Assembly (NCBI GenBank): GCA_035295745.1
Contig: DATGIL010000106.1
Span: 1-64,000, forward strand
From: JAIQFL01 sp035295745
GTDB lineage: Bacteria; Acidobacteriota; Terriglobia; Bryobacterales; Bryobacteraceae
Length of the DNA stretch: 64,000 nucleotides
Direction: 5' to 3'
The notes below the pieces were generated by a model. The model worked only from the letters and a program-made list of their open reading frames with translations. It did not search any database and had not been told where the DNA came from. This document shows, in pieces, positions 59,202-64,000 of this stretch (position 1 is the stretch's first letter; the number at the start of each line of letters is the position of its first letter). The position numbers and the translations under genes were made by a program.

Positions 59202-60395
59202 GTGGTCCCTCTGACGTTCACTGCAGCACGCGAGACCGTCCTCTCCGCGGTACGTGGTGCGCGCCGAATTCCCGAAATCGAAGAGGTGCCGCTGGCCGAA
59301 GCCGCCGGACGCGTTCTCGCATTCGATCTTGCCGCCGACCGCGACACTCCCGCACTCTCCCGATCGGTCCGCGATGGATACGCCGTGCGTGCGGCCGATC
59401 TGCCCGGAGAATTGCAGATCGTCGGCGAAGTTCGTGCCGGTGAACGATACGCCGGTTCCGTGGGACAGGGAGAAGCTGTCGAAATTATGACCGGCGCCCC
59501 AATCCCGGAAGGCGCTGACGCGGTCGTGATGATCGAGCATACCAGCCGCAGCGACCACCGTGTGGCGATCGACCGGGGGGCAGAGCCAGGGCAGTTCATC
59601 AATCCCCGAGGATGCGAAACCGCAGTGCACGAAGTCGTCCTGCAGACGGGCAGCCGAGTCGACTACAGCGGTGTCGCGCTCCTCGCCTCCTTCGGACACA
59701 GCCGGGTGGCGGTCTATCGCAGGCCGTCCGTTGCCATCATCCCGACCGGAGACGAGATCGTGGAAGTAGACGAGAACCCGGAGTCATTCCAGATCCGCAA
59801 TTCGAATGCCTGGGCGCTGGCGGCACAGGTGAGACGGGCAGGCGGCATTCCCGAAATCCTTCCCGTGGCGCGCGACACGGTGGCACATACTCGCGAGGTG
59901 ATCGCCAGAGGTCTCGCTGCCGACCTCGTGCTGCTATCAGGAGGCGTGTCCGCGGGGAAATACGATGTCGTCGAGACCGTACTCGCGGGATTCGATGCCC
60001 GGTTCCTGTTCGACCGGGTGCTCATTCAGCCCGGCCAGCCGCTGGTTTTTGGCGAAGCCCGCGAAAGATTCTTCTTTGGCCTTCCAGGCAATCCCGCGTC
60101 CACAATGGTGACCTTCGAGATCTTCGCCCGGGCCGCACTGGAACTGGTCGCCGGACAACGGGAGACCGTCTTGCACATGCCGTCTGCGCGGCTCACGCGC
60201 GACTTTCGCCATCGCACGGGCCTCACGCGCTTCCTGCCCGCGCGCCTGAGTGCCGATGGCGCCCAGGTGACTCCGGTGGATTGGCACGGTTCTGGCGACA
60301 TTCCGGCAATTGCCCGGGCCAATGCCTATCTCGTCGCCGACAGCGACCGGGCCGAGTATCCATGTGGCGAATGGATTCGGGTGCTACCGAAATGA
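59202..60395 (+). CDS. moeA: Molybdopterin molybdenumtransferase
   Basis: 397 residues, normal for MoeA. The opening LAEAAGRVLAFDLAADRDTP and RSVRDGYAVRAAD (the usual S.MDGYA site) is followed by EIMTGAPIPEGADAVVMIE, the MPT-binding domain (IIPTGDEIVE, IRNSNAWALAAQ, LLSGGVSAGKYDVV) and FGLPGNPASTMVTFE. MoeA inserts molybdate into adenylated molybdopterin. The GTG start stands 6 nt after a TAGAAT box with no Shine-Dalgarno. It overlaps moaC by 4 bp (ATGA). Confidence 0.95.
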   Translation: MVPLTFTAARETVLSAVRGARRIPEIEEVPLAEAAGRVLAFDLAADRDTPALSRSVRDGYAVRAADLPGELQIVGEVRAGERYAGSVGQGEAVEIMTGAPIPEGADAVVMIEHTSRSDHRVAIDRGAEPGQFINPRGCETAVHEVVLQTGSRVDYSGVALLASFGHSRVAVYRRPSVAIIPTGDEIVEVDENPESFQIRNSNAWALAAQVRRAGGIPEILPVARDTVAHTREVIARGLAADLVLLSGGVSAGKYDVVETVLAGFDARFLFDRVLIQPGQPLVFGEARERFFFGLPGNPASTMVTFEIFARAALELVAGQRETVLHMPSARLTRDFRHRTGLTRFLPARLSADGAQVTPVDWHGSGDIPAIARANAYLVADSDRAEYPCGEWIRVLPK

Positions 60396-60868
60396 GCAAA
60401 CTTTCGCATTACGATTCCGCGGGGACTCCGCGCATGGTGGACGTCTCCGCCAAGAACGAAACGCGCCGCAGCGCGCGCGCCCACGCATTCGTGCGCATCG
60501 CGCCAGCCGCGCTCGCAAAGATTCCAGACAATCCCAAGGGCAATCCGATGGAGATCGCACGAATTGCCGGAATCTCGGCATCCAAGCGGACCTCGGATTT
60601 AATTCCACTGTGCCACCCGCTCATGTTGACGCATGCCGATGTCGACGTGACGCTTGAACCGGAGGGGATCCGCATTGTTGCGAGCGCGGCCACCACAGCT
60701 CAGACGGGTGTCGAAATGGAGGCGCTGACGGCCGCTTCGGTGGCCGCGCTGACGGTTTATGACATGTTGAAGGCGCTTGATAAATCCATCGAAATCCAGG
60801 ACCTGTATCTGCTCGAGAAGACCGGAGGTAAAAGCGGCGACTATCACCGCCCGACCCATCATGACTAA
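60392..60868 (+). CDS. moaC: Cyclic pyranopterin monophosphate synthase
   Basis: 158 residues from the ATG at 60392. Family signatures: MVDVSAKNETRRSA, PKGNPMEIARIAGI, the active-site segment SDLIPLCHPL, TGVEMEALTAAS, and DMLKALDKS. MoaC converts the MoaA product to cPMP in the first stage of molybdenum cofactor synthesis. The active-site lysine regions are intact. It is coupled to moeA by a 4-bp overlap and to mog by an 8-bp overlap. The partner moaA is not in the window. Confidence 0.96.
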   Translation: MSKLSHYDSAGTPRMVDVSAKNETRRSARAHAFVRIAPAALAKIPDNPKGNPMEIARIAGISASKRTSDLIPLCHPLMLTHADVDVTLEPEGIRIVASAATTAQTGVEMEALTAASVAALTVYDMLKALDKSIEIQDLYLLEKTGGKSGDYHRPTHHD

Positions 60869-61358
60869 GGCGGCCATCTTGACGATTAGCGATTCGGTGA
60901 GCGCCGGAAGCCGCGCCGATCGTTCGGGCCCAGCTCTGCGGGAACGGTTGGAACGCCTGGGCTGGCATATCACGGTGATGGAAGCGATTCCCGATGAAAC
61001 GGCACAGATTCGCGAGCGTCTCGCCGCACTCGCCGATGGCGGTCAGATTTCGGCCATCTTCACCACCGGCGGAACCGGGGTCGCTCTGCGCGATGTCACA
61101 CCGGAGGCCACTCGTGCCGTGCTGGACCGTGAGATTCCGGGATTGGGCGAATTGATGCGGGCGCGCGGCCGCGAGTCCACGCCACTGGCGGTACTATCCC
61201 GTTCGCTCGCCGGCACACGCGGCAGGGTTCTGATCGTCAACCTTCCAGGATCGCCGCGGGGCGCTGTCGAGTCGTTGGATGCTATTGTGGAGTTGGTGCC
61301 TCACGTGCTCGAATTGCTCGCTGGGCAGACAGAGCACACGGCTGTCCGGCAGGAGTAG
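60861..61358 (+). CDS. mog: Molybdopterin adenylyltransferase (MogA/MoaB type)
   Basis: 165 residues from the ATG at 60861, inside the end of moaC. The MoCF-binding fold shows AAILTISDSVSAGSR, FTTGGTGVALRDVTPEAT and IVNLPGSPRGAVESLDAI. It activates molybdopterin by adenylation before MoeA loads the metal, so moeA-moaC-mog form a coherent operon. Whether it is strictly MogA or MoaB cannot be told by eye. An AGGAG for the next gene lies in its last codons. Confidence 0.92.
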   Translation: MTKAAILTISDSVSAGSRADRSGPALRERLERLGWHITVMEAIPDETAQIRERLAALADGGQISAIFTTGGTGVALRDVTPEATRAVLDREIPGLGELMRARGRESTPLAVLSRSLAGTRGRVLIVNLPGSPRGAVESLDAIVELVPHVLELLAGQTEHTAVRQE

Positions 61359-61359
61359 C

Positions 61360-62481
61360 ATGACACGACTCGTCCTTATTTCGCTTCTCTCCGGGTTGCT
61401 GGTCGCACAGCAGCCTTCCCAATCGCCGCAAACCGGTCAGCAATCCTCCCCACAGGCGCAACCGCCCCAACAGCCTCCTCCGGATGTAACGCGCTTCGGC
61501 ACGACCGTCGAATACGTCGTCGCACCGACACTCGTGTTCGATCGCGACGACCAGTACGTGTCGGGGATTCGCAAAGATCAGTTCCGCCTATTCGATAACG
61601 GCAAGGAGCAGAACATCAACGTGGATGAGACGTTCGTCCCCATCTCGCTGGTGGTTTGCATCCAGGCAAATTCGCATGTGGAGGGTCTGCTGCCCCAGGT
61701 GAAGAAGATCGGGAATCTGCTGAGCCCACTGATTCTGGGCGATCAGGGCGAAGCCGCGATTATCGCCTACGACGCACGAATTCGCGTTCTCCAGCCCTTC
61801 ACGCACGATCCCGACCTGATTACGAAACAGGTGAAGGGCATCTATCCGGGCAGCCAGTCGAACCGGCTGATCGATGCGGTGGTGGAGGGCACGCGAATGC
61901 TGCAAAGCCGTCCCAAAGACCGTCGCCGCATCATGTTGGTAATCGGCGAGACTCGCGACGTCGGCAGTGAAAGCCGCGCGCGGGAGGCGCTGATCGGGCT
62001 GCAGGTGAACAACATCATCTTCTACTCTGTAGATATGTCGCGGTTTCTCACGACGCTGACCGCGCCGCCGCCAGTGGGCCGCCCGGATAATAATCCGCCG
62101 GCGCTCCACTCCATGCCGGGATTGGTCCCTGCCACCCCGACTACGGTGGCGCAAGCTACGGGAGCCAACGCCGGCCGCGCCGAGTTCATTCCTCTTATGG
62201 TGGAGATCTTCAAAGACGTGAAGGCGATCTTCGTAGACAATCCGGTGGAGCTATTCACCAAAGGTACGGGCGGGAGCGAATTCGGATTTCACAGCCAGCG
62301 TACGCTGGAAGAGGCCATGCTCCACGTCAGCGAGGAACTGCACAGCGAGTACACGATCAGCTATTCGCCCAACAACACCTTGGAGGGCGGTTTCCATCAC
62401 ATTACCGTAGATGTTACCGGGCACCCAGAAGTGAAGCGAACGCAGACCCGCCCCGGATACTGGCTGGCGGCGAAAAAATAG
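61360..62481 (+). CDS. Secreted VWFA-domain protein (acidobacterial type)
   Basis: 373 residues from the ATG at 61360, with AGGAG just before it and only 1 bp after the mog stop; earlier in-frame codons lie inside mog. A signal peptide (LVLISLLSGLLVAQ) leads to a Gln/Pro-rich linker (residues 17-42), a short beta domain (YVSGIRKDQFRLFDNGKEQ) and a VWFA-like domain. The metal site is degenerate: where DxSxS is expected the sequence reads CIQANSH, so metal-dependent binding is doubtful. The end SEYTISYSPNN and RPGYW matches TIGR03436-type proteins. Position as fourth gene of the molybdenum operon may be accidental. Confidence 0.84.
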   Translation: MTRLVLISLLSGLLVAQQPSQSPQTGQQSSPQAQPPQQPPPDVTRFGTTVEYVVAPTLVFDRDDQYVSGIRKDQFRLFDNGKEQNINVDETFVPISLVVCIQANSHVEGLLPQVKKIGNLLSPLILGDQGEAAIIAYDARIRVLQPFTHDPDLITKQVKGIYPGSQSNRLIDAVVEGTRMLQSRPKDRRRIMLVIGETRDVGSESRAREALIGLQVNNIIFYSVDMSRFLTTLTAPPPVGRPDNNPPALHSMPGLVPATPTTVAQATGANAGRAEFIPLMVEIFKDVKAIFVDNPVELFTKGTGGSEFGFHSQRTLEEAMLHVSEELHSEYTISYSPNNTLEGGFHHITVDVTGHPEVKRTQTRPGYWLAAKK

Positions 62482-62660
62482 GCCCCGTCACAGGATTTGT
62501 AGAGGAATCTGTCGGCAGGCACGTTCGAATGGCCCCGGAAGAGGAGTTCGAACTCTGGCTATTCGCGGGAAATTTGCTTGAGTCAAAAACTCCAGATACC
62601 ACACCCATCGGCGTGGCTTGCAGGGGAGATGCGGGAAAGTGATCGAGAACCCCAGGGAGT

Positions 62661-62710
62661 CCAGAAAACAAAGCGCCCTGCCTGACCCCTGGGGCGCAGG
62701 CAGGAGCGCT
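62661..62710 (-). terminator. Rho-independent terminator of the BON gene
   Basis: On the minus strand AGCGCTCCTGCCTG pairs with CAGGCAGGGCGCT around a loop of about 12 nt, followed by TTTGTTTTCT. It starts 6 bp past the BON-gene stop. The same hairpin would also stop transcripts from the VWFA gene on the other strand, though without a T-run. Confidence 0.75.
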
Positions 62711-62716
62711 CACTAA

Positions 62717-63277
62717 TTACTTGCTGTTGTTTTCCACTTGCAGATTGTTTGTCACAGAGAAAACGCCTGGAACGCCGTTCGCGCGGACATTAGCCATATC
62801 CTTATCCGATTGACTGCCGACCACCCCGACTAGCGTCACCTTGCCGTTTTCCACGATGATGTGGATCGGCGGAACTGCCTGCAATGCATATCGGTCCAGA
62901 CCCGGCTGGCTGTAAATTGCGCGATAGACTGCCAGTCGCGTCCGGTCATCCATGGGTGACAGAGGCAGTACCCTGATCTGGTTGTCCACCTTTTCCACGC
63001 CTTCAATTCGCTTGACCACGTTGCCAGCATCGCTTTTCAACGTGGGCCGCGTCACTTCGCCCATCAATGTTACGGTGGTGCCATCCACCCGATACGCCAG
63101 GTTGTCAAACACACCGTAATAAGGCAGCATCACCAGTTCGTGACGTACCTCGCGCGTGATGCGGTCCTGACTGGGCGGCATCATCCGGTCTCTTTCCTTC
63201 TGGAACGAAAAACCCGGAGCCGCCGCCAGAATGGATACCGCAGCGAACATCAACACACTCTTGCCAAAATCTCTCAT
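62717..63277 (-). CDS. Secreted protein with two BON domains
   Basis: 186 residues with a signal peptide (SVLMFAAVSILAAAPGFSF). Two BON domains are visible: residues about 40-105 (VFDNLAYRVDGTTVTLMGEV ... VEKVDNQIRVLPLS) and 113-182 (PIHIIVENGKVTLVGVVGS ... VFSVTNNLQVE). BON domains bind phospholipids or act in envelope stress, as in OsmY. A GAAGGTAAAGAAG site precedes the ATG at 63277. A clear terminator follows. It is divergent from the M20 hydrolase by about 395 bp. Confidence 0.9.
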   Translation of the reverse strand: MRDFGKSVLMFAAVSILAAAPGFSFQKERDRMMPPSQDRITREVRHELVMLPYYGVFDNLAYRVDGTTVTLMGEVTRPTLKSDAGNVVKRIEGVEKVDNQIRVLPLSPMDDRTRLAVYRAIYSQPGLDRYALQAVPPIHIIVENGKVTLVGVVGSQSDKDMANVRANGVPGVFSVTNNLQVENNSK

Positions 63278-63375
63278 CTTCTTTACCTTCCTAAACCAAA
63301 TTCAAACTAAGCACTCTGGGTTCCACGGAGATGATCGTACCAGCCCAAGGCACCGATGCAATGTGCTCTTGCACA

Positions 63376-63498
63376 CGCTACGAGCCGCCGCGCGTCAGCA
63401 GGCGATCCGGCGACACGTCTACGAGCCGCGCGCGTTAGCAAGCGATCCGCCGACACGTCTACGAGCCGCGCGCGTTAGCAAGCGATCCGGCGATACGT
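63376..63498 (-). repeat. Three roughly 40-bp units of the GC-rich repeat, inverted
   Basis: CTACGAGCC recurs at 63378, 63419 and 63459 (periods 41 and 40). On the minus strand each unit reads CGCTTGCTAACGCGCGCGG and ends in CTCGTAG, the subfamily found singly at 18139 and 37937. It lies in the divergent gap between the BON and M20 genes; the rest of that gap holds nothing I recognise. Confidence 0.8.
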
Positions 63499-63672
63499 CG
63501 CGGGCCTTCTCCGGTTGGCATAACGGGTGCGAATCGCCTGCCGGGTAATCATAGATAAGTCCGATACGCGCCACGCGCGCCTGCAAACGACGGGTTCCCC
63601 ATGAGCGCCCCCCGGCAGCGTACACTGTTCTCTTATAGAAGACCCCCGGAGTAGTCTTCTCAGGAGAGAGAA

Positions 63673-64000
63673 ATGCGACGAATCGTTTTTGCCCTGGCCG
63701 CCGCGGCCTGTGCGCTGGTACAGCTCGATGCCCAGCCGAAAATCGCTCCCGACAAAGAAGCCTCGATTAAGGCGGACCTCGTGGGACAGATCGACGCCAT
63801 GAAGAAGCAGGCCCAGGTGATGGTGGACAGCGTGTTCAGCTTCGGCGAGCTGGGATTCCAGGAGTTTGAGACCTCCAAGTATCTGACGGGCATTCTGGAG
63901 AAGGAAGGCTTCAAGATCGAACGCGGCATCGCCGGAATCCCAACCGCATGGGTGGCCACTTGGGGATCGGGCAAGCCGGTCATCTCGCTGGGTTCCGATA
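63673..64000 (+). CDS. M20-family metallohydrolase, N-terminal part (cut by window end)
   Basis: Only the first 109 codons are present, with no stop before the window edge. A signal peptide (RRIVFALAAAACALVQLDAQ) is followed by MVDSVFSFGELGFQEFETSK and a strand ending in VISLGSD, the opening of M20 amidohydrolases such as the AbgB-like group, which cleave aminoacyl or aminobenzoyl amides with two zinc ions. The metal ligands lie beyond the edge. AGGAGAGAG just before the ATG is a strong ribosome site. Confidence 0.75.
   Translation, partial: MRRIVFALAAAACALVQLDAQPKIAPDKEASIKADLVGQIDAMKKQAQVMVDSVFSFGELGFQEFETSKYLTGILEKEGFKIERGIAGIPTAWVATWGSGKPVISLGSD

Overview
The window is GC-rich bacterial chromosome whose gene content points to Acidobacteriota, most likely the Solibacter/Bryobacter group. 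The markers are three very large Oar-like TonB-dependent proteins with an N-terminal carboxypeptidase-regulatory domain, two VWFA proteins of the acidobacterial secreted type, a PadR regulator coupled to an ADOP-type (acidobacterial duplicated orphan permease) gene, a DUF1080 protein and a Uma2-type nuclease. This assignment rests on family knowledge; no rRNA or tRNA gene was seen.

Layout. 0-9.4 kb: GT39-like membrane glycosyltransferase, Hsp70/YegD-like ATPase, ankyrin protein, GNAT acetyltransferase and Nudix hydrolase pair, small hypothetical, Uma2 protein, and two secreted proteins. 9.4-14.8 kb: a tandem repeat array, then PadR regulator, frameshifted ADOP permease, parvulin isomerase and a genuine formylglycine-generating enzyme, all co-directional. 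14.9-25 kb: uvrC, methyltransferase, glycosidase-like propeller, SDR, S9 peptidase, VWFA protein, YVTN lipoprotein. 25-31.6 kb: TonB-like receptor overlapping nagA tail to tail, ilvE, two small membrane proteins. 31.7-39.8 kb: bifunctional penicillin-binding protein, indolepyruvate oxidoreductase iorA-iorB, rbsK and a methyltransferase. 40-44 kb: second TonB-like receptor and a GNAT gene broken by an amber codon. 44-56.5 kb: an apparent pectin/uronate utilisation region (third receptor, rhamnogalacturonan acetylesterase, membrane-anchored regulator candidate, pectinesterase fused to a glycosidase-like propeller, a large WD40 protein, glucarate dehydratase, xylose-isomerase-like enzyme). 56.5-58.6 kb: a three-gene corrinoid methyl-transfer cluster. 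59.2-62.5 kb: molybdenum cofactor operon moeA-moaC-mog ending in a VWFA gene. 62.7-64 kb: BON protein and the start of an M20 hydrolase.

Two families of non-coding repeats run through the intergenic spaces. One is a roughly 52-bp double hairpin (seven copies) whose stems are kept by compensatory changes; twice two copies face each other and form a 176-192 bp element like a MITE or REPIN. The other is a GC-rich motif built on CTTGCTTACGCGCGCGGCTC, alone or in tandem arrays of 40, 57 or 69 bp units. A further recurring feature is a -10 box (TATAAT-like) 6-7 nt before the start codon of many first genes, which suggests frequent leaderless transcription. Several apparent long reading frames are artefacts: the 1173-codon frame at 10.2-13.8 kb is a frameshifted permease run into a separate isomerase, and other long frames extend upstream of their real starts.
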